Of a DNA stretch of 64,000 nucleotides, positions 1 through 9,917 are shown one piece after another (the stretch's first letter is position 1; each line of letters opens with the position of its first letter). Under the pieces are notes generated by a model. It was not told where the DNA came from. It made no database searches and was given only the letters and a program-made list of their open reading frames with translations. This stretch comes from Amblyomma americanum (Eukaryota > Arthropoda > Arachnida > Ixodida > Ixodidae): assembly GCF_052857255.1 (NCBI RefSeq), contig NW_027526499.1, forward strand, positions 434,001 through 498,000, given 5' to 3'. Both the position numbers and the translations under genes were made by a program.

Positions 1-60
1 CCATGCTGCAGAAAATCAGCGCTGGGGAAACTACGCGCTGGAGAATCTCCGCGCTGGAGA
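1..60 (+). repeat. CTGCAG marker block, lineage 1 (CAGCGC type)
   Basis: This is a run of strongly diverged units carrying CTGCAG, then AAAATCAGCGC, CTACGCGCTGG and ATCTCCGCGCTGG. It serves as a landmark of the higher-order repeat. Lineage 1 copies carry CAGCGC and lie downstream of a unit reading ATAATCCAAGTTGG (not visible for the first copy, which is cut by the window start). Copies start at about 1, 16184, 24654, 29295, 33200, 42338, 44971, 46354 and 48891. The next TTTGAGACACTCC block (or its TATGAAACACTCC or TTTGAAACACTCC variant) follows at about 485 bp in the first two copies and at 720-752 bp in the others. Confidence 0.9.
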
Positions 61-292
61 GACTTCGTGTTGGAGAAACTCCGTGTTGCTGAAACTCCGT
101 GTTGGAGAAACTCCGTGTTGGAGAAGCTCCGTGTTGGAGAAACTTCGTATCGGAGAAAGTCCGTGTCGGAGAAACTCCGTGTCGCAGAAACTTCGTGTTG
201 TAGAAGCTTCGTGTTGGCGAAACTCCGTGTTGGAGAAACTCCGTGTTGGAGAAACTCCGTGTTGGAGAAAATCCTTGTTGGAGAAACTCCGT

Positions 293-300
293 GCTATAGC
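293..300. repeat. GCTATAGC palindromic variant unit
   Basis: GCTATAGC is a perfect 8-bp palindrome created by a diverged unit between CTCCGT and AACTAC, AACTCC or ATCTCC. It recurs at about 1825, 3707, 5127, 6659, 10586, 16476, 18023, 19392, 25216, 29825, 33730, 35254, 38861 and 42900, and further on. Some copies are changed to GCTACAGC (14701, lineage 2 context) or GCTATATC (36756). I read it as a higher-order landmark, not as a regulatory site. Confidence 0.8.
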
Positions 301-477
301 AACTACGTGTTGGAGAAACTCTGCGCTGGAGAAACTCCGCGCTGGAGAAACTCCGTGTTGGAGAAACTCCGTGTTGGAGAAACTCTGTGTTGGAGAAACT
401 CCGTGTTGGAGAAACACCACGTTAGAGAAACTCCGTGTTGGAGAAAATTCCTGTTGGAGAAACTCCGTGCTAGAGAA

Positions 478-550
478 ACTCCGTGTTTGAGACACTCCAC
501 GTTGGAGAATCTCCTTGTTGGAAAAACCTTGTTTGAGAAACTCCTTGTTG
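478..550 (+). repeat. TTTGAGACACTCC marker block of the higher-order repeat
   Basis: A fixed series of variant units (GTTTGAGACACTCCACG, then GTTGGAGAATCTCCTT, then GTTGGAAAAACCTT, then GTTTGAGAAACTCC) recurs through the window. TTTGAGACACTCC starts at 486, 1316, 3198, 5320, 6150, 10077, 14415, 16669, 17498, 18867, 25711, 27672, 30288, 30686, 31545, 34193, 34575, 35447, 36277, 38352, 41032, 43395, 44817, 46009, 47395, 48737, 49929, 51303, 54086, 54994, 57825, 59463, 59797, 61187 and 63954. Variants with TATGAAACACTCC lie near 25408, 30018, 33923, 43091 and 47108, and with TTTGAAACACTCC near 45706 and 49626. Copies differ in having five or six A residues in GTTGGAAAAA(A)CC. The GTTGGAAAAACCTT unit is 14 bp, so it shifts the 16-bp phase. 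Confidence 0.88.
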
Positions 551-914
551 GAGAAACTGCGTGTTGGAGAAACTCCGTGCTGGGGAAACTTCGTGTTGGG
601 GAAACGCCGTGTTGGAGAAACTCCATGTTGGATAAACTCCGTGGCGGAGCAACTCCGTGTCGGAGAAACTCCGTATTGGAGAAACTCCGTGTTGGAGAAA
701 ATTTATGTTGGAGAAACTCCATGTCGAAGAGACTTCGTATTGGAGAAACTCCGTGTTGGAGAAACTTTATGTTGTAGAAACTCCGTGTTGGAGAAACTCC
801 ATGTTGTAGAAACTCCGTGTTGAAGAAACTCCGTGTTGGAGAAATTCCTTGTTGGAGAAACTCCGTGTTAGAGAAACTCTATGTTGGAGAAAGTCCGTGT
901 TGGAGAATGTCCGT

Positions 915-946
915 GTTGGAGAAACTCCGTGTTGGAGAAACTCCGT
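915..946 (+). repeat. Two perfect consensus 16-bp units (reference example)
   Basis: Positions 915-930 and 931-946 are two exact consecutive copies of GTTGGAGAAACTCCGT. The unit contains an interrupted dyad, GGAG-AAA-CTCC. The junction between units contains a second one, CTCC-GTGTT-GGAG. Each unit carries one CpG at unit positions 14-15. Position 947 onward begins a variant unit ending CTTTAT. Confidence 0.97.
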
Positions 947-1086
947 GTTGGAGAAACTTTATGTTGTAGAAACTCCGTGTTGGAGAAACTCCATGTTCTA
1001 GAAACTCCGTGTTGAAGAAACTCCGTGTTGGAGAAACTCCGTGTCGGAGAAACTCCGTGTTGCAGAAACTCCGTGTTGGAGAAACT

Positions 1087-1106
1087 CCGTGTTTTATAAA
1101 CTCCGT
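1087..1106 (+). repeat. GTTTTATAAACTCC variant unit
   Basis: The unit GTTTTATAAACTCCGT occurs here and at about 2973, 5925, 17273, 18642, 36053, 38128, 53189 and 63073. A sister form GTTTTAGAAACTCC is commoner. It contains TATAAA but lies inside the array with no other promoter feature, so it is listed only as a landmark variant. Confidence 0.75.
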
Positions 1107-2096
1107 GTTGGAGAAACTCCGTGTTGTAGAATCTCTGTGTCTGAGAAACTCCGTGTCGGAGAAACTCCGTGTTGGAGAAACTCCGTGTTGGAGAAACTCT
1201 GTGTCGGAGAAATTCGTTGTTGGAGAAACTCCGTGCTGGAGAAACTCCTTGTTGGAGAAACTTCGTGTTGGAAAAACTCCGGGTTGGAGAAACTCCGTGC
1301 TAGAGAAACTCCGTGTTTGAGACACTCCACGTTGGAGAATCTCCTTGTTGGAAAAACCTTGTTTGAGAAACTCCTTGTTGGAGGAACTCCGTGTTGGAGA
1401 AACTCCGTGCTGGGGAAACTTCGTGTTGGGGAAACGCCGTGTTGGAGAAACTCCACGTTGGAGAAACTCCGTGTCGGAGAAACTCCGTGTCGGAGAAACT
1501 CCGTGTTGGAGAAACTCTGTGTCGGAGAAACTCCGTGTCGGAGAAACTCCGTGTTGGAGAAACTCCGTGTCAGAGAAACTCATTGTCGGAGAAACTCCGT
1601 GTCGGAGAAACTCCGTGTTGGAGAAAGTCCTTGTTGGAGAAACTCCGTGTTGGAGAAACTCCGTGTTGGAGAATCTCCGTGCTGGGGAAACTTCGTGTTG
1701 GGGTAACGCCGTGTTGGAGAAACTCCATGTTGGAGAAACTCCGTGTCGGAGAAACTCCGTGTTGGAGAAACTCCGTGTTGGAGAAACTTCGTGTTGGAGA
1801 AAATCCTTGTTGGAGAAACTCTGTGCTATAGCATCTCCGTGTTGGAGAAACTCCACGCTGGAAAAACTCCGTGTTCGAAAAACTCCGTGTTGGAGGAACT
1901 CTGTGTTGGACAAACTCCGTGTTGGAGAAACTCCGCGCTGGAGAAACTTCGTGTTGGAGAAACTCCGCGTTGGAAAAACTCCGTGTTGGAGAAACTCCGT
2001 GTTGGAGAAACTCCGTGTCGGAGAAACTCCGTGTTGGAGAAACTTTATGTTGGAGAAACTCCATGTCAAAGAAACTTCGTATTGGAGAAACTCCGT

Positions 2097-2124
2097 GTTG
2101 GAGAAACTATGTTGAAAACTCCGT
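2097..2124 (+). repeat. Pair of shortened 14-bp units
   Basis: GTTGGAGAAACTAT followed by GTTGAAAACTCCGT is two 14-bp units, each missing 2 bp. Identical pairs recur near 3979, 6931, 10858, 18300 and 19669. In the 37037 and 39139 copies the second unit is a full-length GTTGTAG unit, showing repair or an independent lineage. Other short units are CTCCTTGGAG (8108, 12035, 20930, 22589, 26862, 40221, 58587) and GCTAGAGATCCGTG (45694, 49614). Confidence 0.8.
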
Positions 2125-2901
2125 GTTGGAGAAACTCCATGTTGTAGAAACTCCGTGTTGAAGAAACTCCGTGTTGGAGAAACTCCGTGTTGGAGAAACT
2201 CTGTGTTAGAGAAACTCCATGTTGGAGAAAGTCCGTGTTGGAGAATGTCCGTGTTGGAGAAACTCCGTGTTGGAGAAACTCCGTGTTGGAGAAATTTTAT
2301 GTTGTAGAAACTCCGTGTTGGAGATACTCCATGTTGTAGAAACTCCGTGTTGAAGAAACTCCGTGTTGGAGAAACTCCGCGTCGGAGAAACTCCGTGTTG
2401 GAGAAACTCTGTGTTGGAGAAAGTCCGTGTTGGAGAAACTCCGTGTTGGAGAAACTCCGTGTTGGAGAAACTCCGTGTTTTAGAAACTCCGTGTTGGAGA
2501 AACTCCGTGTTGTAGAAATTCTGTGTCAGAGAAACTCCGTGTCGGAGAAACTCCGTGTTGGAGAAACTCCGTGTTGGAGAAACTCTGTGTCGGAGAAATT
2601 CCTTGTTGGAGAAACTCCGTGCTGGAGAAACTCCTTGTTGGAGAAACTCCTTGTTGGAGAAACTCCGTGTTGGAGAAACTCCGTGTTGTAGAAACTCCGT
2701 GTCAGAGAAACTCCGTGTCGGAGAAACTCCGTGTTGGAGAAACTCCGTGTTGGAGAAACTCCGTGTCGGAGAAACTCCGTGTTAGAGAAACTCAATGTTG
2801 GAGAACCTTCTTGTTGGAGAAACTCCTTGTTGGAGAAACTCTGTGTTGGAGAAAGTCCGTGTTGGAGAAACTCCGTGTTGGAGAAACTCCGTGTTGGAGA
2901 A

Positions 2902-4783
2902 ACTCCGTGTTGGAGAAACTCCGTGTCGGAGAAACTCCGTGTTGCAGAAACTCCGTGTTGGAGAAACTCCGTGTTTTATAAACTCCGTGTTGGAGAAACT
3001 CCGTGTTGTAGAATCTCTGTGTCTGAGAAACTCCGTGTCGGAGAAACTCCGTGTTGGAGAAACTCCGTGTTGGAGAAACTCTGTGTCGGAGAAATTCGTT
3101 GTTGGAGAAACTCCGTGCTGGAGAAACTCCTTGTTGGAGAAACTTCGTGTTGGAAAAACTCCGGGTTGGAGAAACTCCGTGCTAGAGAAACTCCGTGTTT
3201 GAGACACTCCACGTTGGAGAATCTCCTTGTTGGAAAAACCTTGTTTGAGAAACTCCTTGTTGGAGGAACTCCGTGTTGGAGAAACTCCGTGCTGGGGAAA
3301 CTTCGTGTTGGGGAAACGCCGTGTTGGAGAAACTCCACGTTGGAGAAACTCCGTGTCGGAGAAACTCCGTGTCGGAGAAACTCCGTGTTGGAGAAACTCT
3401 GTGTCGGAGAAACTCCGTGTCGGAGAAACTCCGTGTTGGAGAAACTCCGTGTCAGAGAAACTCATTGTCGGAGAAACTCCGTGTCGGAGAAACTCCGTGT
3501 TGGAGAAAGTCCTTGTTGGAGAAACTCCGTGTTGGAGAAACTCCGTGTTGGAGAATCTCCGTGCTGGGGAAACTTCGTGTTGGGGTAACGCCGTGTTGGA
3601 GAAACTCCATGTTGGAGAAACTCCGTGTCGGAGAAACTCCGTGTTGGAGAAACTCCGTGTTGGAGAAACTTCGTGTTGGAGAAAATCCTTGTTGGAGAAA
3701 CTCTGTGCTATAGCATCTCCGTGTTGGAGAAACTCCACGCTGGAAAAACTCCGTGTTCGAAAAACTCCGTGTTGGAGGAACTCTGTGTTGGACAAACTCC
3801 GTGTTGGAGAAACTCCGCGCTGGAGAAACTTCGTGTTGGAGAAACTCCGCGTTGGAAAAACTCCGTGTTGGAGAAACTCCGTGTTGGAGAAACTCCGTGT
3901 CGGAGAAACTCCGTGTTGGAGAAACTTTATGTTGGAGAAACTCCATGTCAAAGAAACTTCGTATTGGAGAAACTCCGTGTTGGAGAAACTATGTTGAAAA
4001 CTCCGTGTTGGAGAAACTCCATGTTGTAGATACTCCGTGTTGAAGAAACTCCGTGTTGGAGAAACTCCGTGTTGGAGAAACTCTGTGTTAGAGAAACTCC
4101 ATGTTGGAGAAAGTCCGTGTTGGAGAATGTCCGTGTTGGAGAAACTCCGTGTTGGAGAAACTCCGTGTTGGAGAAATTTTATGTTGTAGAAACTCCGTGT
4201 TGGAGATACTCCATGTTGTAGAAACTCCGTGTTGAAGAAACTCCGTGTTGGAGAAACTCCGCGTCGGAGAAACTCCGTGTTGGAGAAACTCTGTGTTGGA
4301 GAAAGTCCGTGTTGGAGAAACTCCGTGTTGGAGAAACTCCGTGTTGGAGAAACTCCGTGTTTTAGAAACTCCGTGTTGGAGAAACTCCGTGTTGTAGAAA
4401 TTCTGTGTCAGAGAAACTCCGTGTCGGAGAAACTCCGTGTTGGAGAAACTCCGTGTTGGAGAAACTCTGTGTCGGAGAAATTCCTTGTTGGAGAAACTCC
4501 GTGCTGGAGAAACTCCTTGTTGGAGAAACTCCTTGTTGGAGAAACTCCGTGTTGGAGAAACTCCGTGTTGTAGAAACTCCGTGTCAGAGAAACTCCGTGT
4601 CGGAGAAACTCCGTGTTGGAGAAACTCCGTGTTGGAGAAACTCCGTGTCGGAGAAACTCCGTGTTAGAGAAACTCAATGTTGGAGAACCTTCTTGTTGGA
4701 GAAACTCCTTGTTGGAGAAACTCTGTGTTGGAGAAAGTCCGTGTTGGAGAAACTCCGTGTTGGAGAAACTCCGTGTTGGAGAA
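2902..4783 (+). repeat. Higher-order repeat copy 2, 1,882-bp period
   Basis: Second copy of the 1,882-bp tandem duplication. The one difference I noticed is GTAGATACTCC near 4028 against GTAGAAACTCC near 2146. After about 4784 the second copy continues into a GTTTTAG unit while the first runs into the duplication junction. Confidence 0.88.
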
Positions 4784-4959
4784 ACTCCGTGTTTTAGAAA
4801 CTCTGTGTTGGAGAAACTCCGTGTTGTAGAAACTCTGTGTTGGAGAAACTCCGTGTTGTAGAAACTCTGTGTCAGAGAAACTCCGTGTCGGAGAAACTCC
4901 GTGTTGGAGAAACTCCGTGTTTGAGAAACTCTGTGTCGGAGAAATTCCTTGTTGGAGAA

Positions 4960-7735
4960 ACTCCGTGTTGGAGAAACTTCGTATCGGAGAAAGTCCGTGT
5001 CGGAGAAACTCCGTGTCGCAGAAACTTCGTGTTGTAGAAGCTTCGTGTTGGCGAAACTCCGTGTTGGAGAAACTCCGTGTTGGAGAAACTCCGTGTTGGA
5101 GAAACTCCTTGTTGGAGAAACTCCGTGCTATAGCAACTACGTGTTGGAGAAACTCTGCGCTGGAGAAACTCCGCGCTGGAGAAACTCCGTGTTGGAGAAA
5201 CTCCGTGTTGGAGAAACTCTGTGTTGGAGAAACTCCGTGTTGGAGAAACACCACGTTAGAGAAACTCCGTGTTGGAGAAAATTCCTGTTGGAGAAACTCC
5301 GTGCTAGAGAAACTCCGTGTTTGAGACACTCCACGTTGGAGAATCTCCTTGTTGGAAAAACCTTGTTTGAGAAACTCCTTGTTGGAGAAACTGCGTGTTG
5401 GAGAAACTCCGTGCTGGGGAAACTTCGTGTTGGGGAAACGCCGTGTTGGAGAAACTCCATGTTGGATAAACTCCGTGGCGGAGCAACTCCGTGTCGGAGA
5501 AACTCCGTATTGGAGAAACTCCGTGTTGGAGAAAATTTATGTTGGAGAAACTCCATGTCGAAGAGACTTCGTATTGGAGAAACTCCGTGTTGGAGAAACT
5601 TTATGTTGTAGAAACTCCGTGTTGGAGAAACTCCATGTTGTAGAAACTCCGTGTTGAAGAAACTCCGTGTTGGAGAAATTCCTTGTTGGAGAAACTCCGT
5701 GTTAGAGAAACTCTATGTTGGAGAAAGTCCGTGTTGGAGAATGTCCGTGTTGGAGAAACTCCGTGTTGGAGAAACTCCGTGTTGGAGAAACTTTATGTTG
5801 TAGAAACTCCGTGTTGGAGAAACTCCATGTTCTAGAAACTCCGTGTTGAAGAAACTCCGTGTTGGAGAAACTCCGTGGCGGAGAAACTCCGTGTTGCAGA
5901 AACTCCGTGTTGGAGAAACTCCGTGTTTTATAAACTCCGTGTTGGAGAAACTCCGTGTTGTAGAATCTCTGTGTCTGAGAAACTCCGTGTCGGAGAAACT
6001 CCGTGTTGGAGAAACTCCGTGTTGGAGAAACTCTGTGTCGGAGAAATTCCTTGTTGGAGAAACTCCGTGCTGGAGAAACTCCTTGTTGGAGAAACTTCGT
6101 GTTGGAAAAACTCCGGGTTGGAGAAACTCCGTGCTAGAGAAACTCCGTGTTTGAGACACTCCACGTTGGAGAATCTCCTTGTTGGAAAAACCTTGTTTGA
6201 GAAACTCCTTGTTGGAGGAACTCCGTGTTGGAGAAACTCCGTGCTGGGGAAACTTCGTGTTGGGGAAACGCCGTGTTGGAGAAACTCCACGTTGGAGAAA
6301 CTCCGTGTCGGAGAAACTCCGTGTCGGAGAAACTCCGTGTTGGAGAAACTCTGTGTCGGAGAAACTCCGTGTCGGAGAAACTCCGTGTTGGAGAAACTCC
6401 GTGTCAGAGAAACTCATTGTCGGAGAAACTCCGTGTCGGAGAAACTCCGTGTTGGAGAAAGTCCTTGTTGGAGAAACTCCGTGTTGGAGAAACTCCGTGT
6501 TGGAGAATCTCCGTGCTGGGGAAACTTCGTGTTGGGGTAACGCCGTGTTGGAGAAACTCCATGTTGGAGAAACTCCGTGTCGGAGAAACTCCGTGTTGGA
6601 GAAACTCCGTGTTGGAGAAACTTCGTGTTGGAGAAAATCCTTGTTGGAGAAACTCTGTGCTATAGCATCTCCGTGTTGGAGAAACTCCACGCTGGAAAAA
6701 CTCCGTGTTCGAAAAACTCCGTGTTGGAGGAACTCTGTGTTGGACAAACTCCGTGTTGGAGAAACTCCGCGCTGGAGAAACTTCGTGTTGGAGAAACTCC
6801 GCGTTGGAAAAACTCCGTGTTGGAGAAACTCCGTGTTGGAGAAACTCCGTGTCGGAGAAACTCCGTGTTGGAGAAACTTTATGTTGGAGAAACTCCATGT
6901 CAAAGAAACTTCGTATTGGAGAAACTCCGTGTTGGAGAAACTATGTTGAAAACTCCGTGTTGGAGAAACTCCATGTTGTAGAAACTCCGTGTTGAAGAAA
7001 CTCCGTGTTGGAGAAACTCCGTGTTGGAGAAACTCCGTGTTAGAGAAACTCCATGTTGGAGAAAGTCCGTGTTGGAGAATGTCCGTGTTGGAGAAACTCC
7101 GTGTTGGAGAAACTCCGTGTTGGAGAAATTTTATGTTGTAGAAACTCCGTGTTGGAGATACTCCATGTTGTAGAAACTCCGTGTTGAAGAAACTCCGTGT
7201 TGGAGAAACTCCGCGTCGGAGAAACTCCGTGTTGGAGAAACTCTGTGTTGGAGAAAGTCCGTGTTGGAGAAACTCCGTGTTGGAGAAACTCCGTGTTGGA
7301 GAAACTCCGTGTTTTAGAAACTCCGTGTTGGAGAAACTCCGTGTTGTAGAAATTCTGTGTCAGAGAAACTCCGTGTCGGAGAAACTCCGTGTTGGAGAAA
7401 CTCCGTGTTGGAGAAACTCTGTGTCGGAGAAATTCCTTGTTGGAGAAACTCCGTGCTGGAGAAACTCCTTGTTGGAGAAACTCCTTGTTGGAGAAACTCC
7501 GTGTTGGAGAAACTCCGTGTTGTAGAAACTCCGTGTCAGAGAAACTCCGTGTCGGAGAAACTCCGTGTTGGAGAAACTCCGTGTTGGAGAAACTCCGTGT
7601 TGGAGAAACTCCGTGTTAGAGAAACTCAATGTTGGAGAACCTTCTTGTTGGAGAAACTCCTTGTTGGAGAAACTCTGTGTTGGAGAAAGTCCGTGTTGGA
7701 GAAACTCCGTGTTGGAGAAACTCCGTGTTGGAGAA
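4960..7735 (+). repeat. Copy of about 126-2901 at offset 4,834
   Basis: Landmarks at 293, 486, 1316, 1825 and 2347 reappear at 5127, 5320, 6150, 6659 and 7181, a constant offset of 4,834. Small differences include GTGGCGG at 5875 against GTGTCGG at 1041, and ATTCCTTG against ATTCGTTG near 6050/1216. The segment overlaps the start of the 3,927-bp duplication, so the two events are nested. Confidence 0.85.
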
Positions 7736-7982
7736 ACTCCGTGTTTTAGAAACTCTGTGTTGGAGAAACTCCGTGTTGTAGAAACTCTGTGTTGGAGAAA
7801 CTCCGTGTTGTAGAAACTCTGTGTCAGAGAAACTCCGTGTCGGAGAAACTCCGTGTTGGAGAAACTCCGTGTTTGAGAAACTCTGTGTCGGAGAAATTCC
7901 TTGTTGGAGAAACTCCGTGCTGGAGAAACTCCTTGTTGGAGAAACTCCTTGTTGGAGAAACTCCGTGTTGGAGAAACTCCGT

Positions 7983-7999
7983 GTTGGAGAAAACTCCGT
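7983..7999 (+). repeat. 17-bp unit with four A residues (length variant)
   Basis: GTTGGAGAAAACTCCGT is the consensus with one extra A. The same 17-bp unit recurs, usually one unit upstream of a GTTTTAGAAAC or GTTTTAAAAAC unit, for example near 9327, 11914, 13254, 20271, 22457, 26735, 28744, 32505, 53159, 56821, 58464 and 63043. Such units, and shorter ones, explain why higher-order period lengths are not multiples of 16. Confidence 0.8.
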
Positions 8000-8439
8000 G
8001 TTGGAGAAACTCCGTGTTTTAAAAACTCCGTGTTGGAGAAACTCCCTGTTGTAGAAACTCCGTGTTAGAGAAACTCCATGTTGGAGAACCTTCTGGTTGG
8101 AGAAACTCCTTGGAGAAAATCCTTGTTTGAGAAACTCCATGTTGGAGAAACTCCGTGTTGGAAAAACTCCGTGTTGTGGAAACTCCGTGTTGGGGAAACG
8201 CCGAGATGGAGAAACTTCATGTTGTAGAAACTCCGTGTTGAAGAAACTCCGTGTTGGAGAAACTCCGTGTTGGAGAAACTCCGTGTTAGAGAAACTCCAT
8301 GTTGGAGAAAGTCCGTGTTGGAGAATGTCCGTGTTGGAGAAACTTCGTGTTGGAGAAACTTTATGTTGTAGAAACCCCGTGTTGGAGAAACTCCATGTTG
8401 TAGAAACTCCGTGTTGTAGAAACTCCGTGTTGGAGATAA

Positions 8440-8545
8440 TCCATGTTGGAGAAACTCCATGTTGGAGAAACTCCATGCTGCAGAAAATCCGCGCTGGGGA
8501 AACTACGCGCTGGAGAATCTCCGCGCTGGAGAGACTTCGTGTTGG
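8440..8545 (+). repeat. CTGCAG marker block, lineage 2 (CCGCGC type)
   Basis: This is the same landmark as the lineage 1 block but with linked differences: ATAATCCATGTTGG upstream, CCGCGC instead of CAGCGC, and usually a GTGTGTGAG unit about 100 bp downstream. Copies start at about 8473, 12400, 13981, 21303, 22962, 27238, 31111, 40598, 52401, 53681, 57388, 59030, 62285 and 63549. The 31111 copy has CTGCGC, a C-to-T change at a CpG. The 13981 copy lacks the upstream ATAATCC unit. The next TTTGAGACACTCC block is 405-437 bp away where it directly follows, and absent after 8473, 12400, 21303, 22962, 52401 and 62285. Confidence 0.9.
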
Positions 8546-8750
8546 AGAAACTCCGTGTTGCAGAAACTCCGTGTTGGAGAAACTCTGTGTGTGAGAAACT
8601 CCGAGTTGGAGAAACTCCGTGTTGGAGAAGCTCCGTGTTGGAGAAACTTCGTATCGGAGAAAGTCCGTGTCGGAGAAACTTCGTGTCGCAGAAACTCCGT
8701 GCTGTAGAAACTTCGTGTTGGCGAAACTCCTTGTTGTAGAAACTCCGTGT

Positions 8751-8778
8751 TGGAGTACTTATTGTTAGATAAACTCCG
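8751..8778 (+). repeat. AGTACT/TTATTGTTAGATAAAC marker unit
   Basis: The unit GGAGTACTTATTGTTAGAT is a diverged and shortened unit. AGTACT occurs at about 8754, 12681, 14262, 21584, 23243, 27519, 31392, 40879 and 59308, always in lineage 2 context. At the same slot elsewhere (for example near 48596, 51165, 52685, 53965, 61045, 62570 and 63830) the sequence reads GGAGAAACTTATTG, so AGTACT reflects a 3-bp deletion with a substitution shared by one sub-family. Confidence 0.8.
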
Positions 8779-9917
8779 TGTTGGAGAAACTTCGTGCTGG
8801 AGAAACTGTGTCGGAGAAACTCTGTGTCGGAGAAAGTCTGTGTCGGAGAAACTCCGTGTTGGAGAAACTCCGTGTTGGAGAAACTGCGTGCTAGAGAAAC
8901 TTCGTGTTGGAGAAACTCCGCGTTGGAGAAACTCCGTGTCGGAGAAACTCCGTATTGGAGAAACTCCGTGTTGGAGAAAATTTATGTTGGAGAAACTCCA
9001 TGTCGAAGAGACTTCGTATTGGAGAAACTCCGTGTTGGAGAAACTTTATGTTGTAGAAACTCCGTGTTGGAGAAACTCCATGTTGTAGAAACTCCGTGTT
9101 GAAGAAACTCCGTGTTGGAGAAACTCCTTGTTGGAGAAACTCCGTGTTAGAGAAACTCCATGTTGGAGAAAGTCTGTGTTGGAGAATGTCCGTGTTGGAG
9201 AAACTCCGTGTTGGAGAAACTCCGTGTTGGAGAAACTCTGTGTCGGAGAAATTCCTTGTTGGAGAAACTCCGTGCTGGAGAAACTCCTTGTTGGAGAAAC
9301 TCCGTGTTGGGGAAACTCCGTGTTGGAGAAAACTCCGTGTTGGAGAAACTCCGTGTTTTAGAAACTCCGTGTTGGAGAAACTCCGTGTTGTAGAAACTCC
9401 GTGTTGTAGAAACTCTGTGTCAGAGAAACTCCGTGTCGGAGAAACTCCGTGTTGGAGAAACTCCGTGTTGGAGAAACTCTGTGTCGGAGAAATTCCTTGT
9501 TGGAGAAACTCCGTGCTGGAGAAACTCCTTGTTGGAGAAACTCCGTGTTGGGGAAACTTCGTGTTGGAGAAAACTCCGTGTTGGAGAAACTCCGTGTTTT
9601 AGAAACTCCGTGTTGGAGAAACTCCGTGTTGTAGAAACTCCGTGTTAGAGAAACTCCATGTTGGAGAACCTTCTGGTTGGAGAAACTCCTTGTTGGAGAA
9701 AATCCTTGTTGGAGAAACTCCATGTTGGAGAAACTCCGTGTTGGAGAAACTCCGTGTTGTGGAAACTCCGTGTTGGGGAAACGCCGAGATGGAGAAACTT
9801 CATGTTGTAGAAACTCTGTGTTGAAGAAACTCCGTGTTGGAGAAACTCCGTGTTGGAGAAACTCCGTGTTAGAGAAATTCCATGTTGGAGAAAGTCCGTG
9901 TTGGAGAATGTCCGTGT

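Larger units (their letters stand above)
1020..2901 (+). repeat. Higher-order repeat copy 1, 1,882-bp period
   Basis: First copy of a tandem duplication with period 1,882 bp. Variant-unit order, the 14-bp unit pair and the GCTATAGC and TTTGAGACACTCC landmarks are the same in both copies. Boundaries are judged by eye to about 20 bp: upstream of 1020 the sequence has GTTGAAG where the second copy has GTTGGAG. It contains one TTTGAGACACTCC block at 1316. Confidence 0.88.
5991..9917 (+). repeat. Higher-order repeat copy 1, 3,927-bp period
   Basis: First copy of a nearly identical tandem duplication. It contains one TTTGAGACACTCC block (6150), the 14-bp unit pair, a lineage 2 CTGCAG block (8473) and an AGTACT unit (8754). 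The left edge is where copies 1 and 2 stop matching (GTGTCGG here against GTGTTGG in copy 2). Confidence 0.9.

Noticed and set aside
915..946. NF-kappaB-like sites in GGAGAAACTCC
   Set aside because: The 11-bp palindrome resembles a kB site only loosely (the half sites are GGAG/CTCC, not GGG/CCC), and its repetition is explained by the satellite unit.
1095..1100. TATAAA as a promoter element
   Set aside because: It is a recurrent variant unit (GTTTTATAAACTCC) at about nine places in the array with no associated gene.
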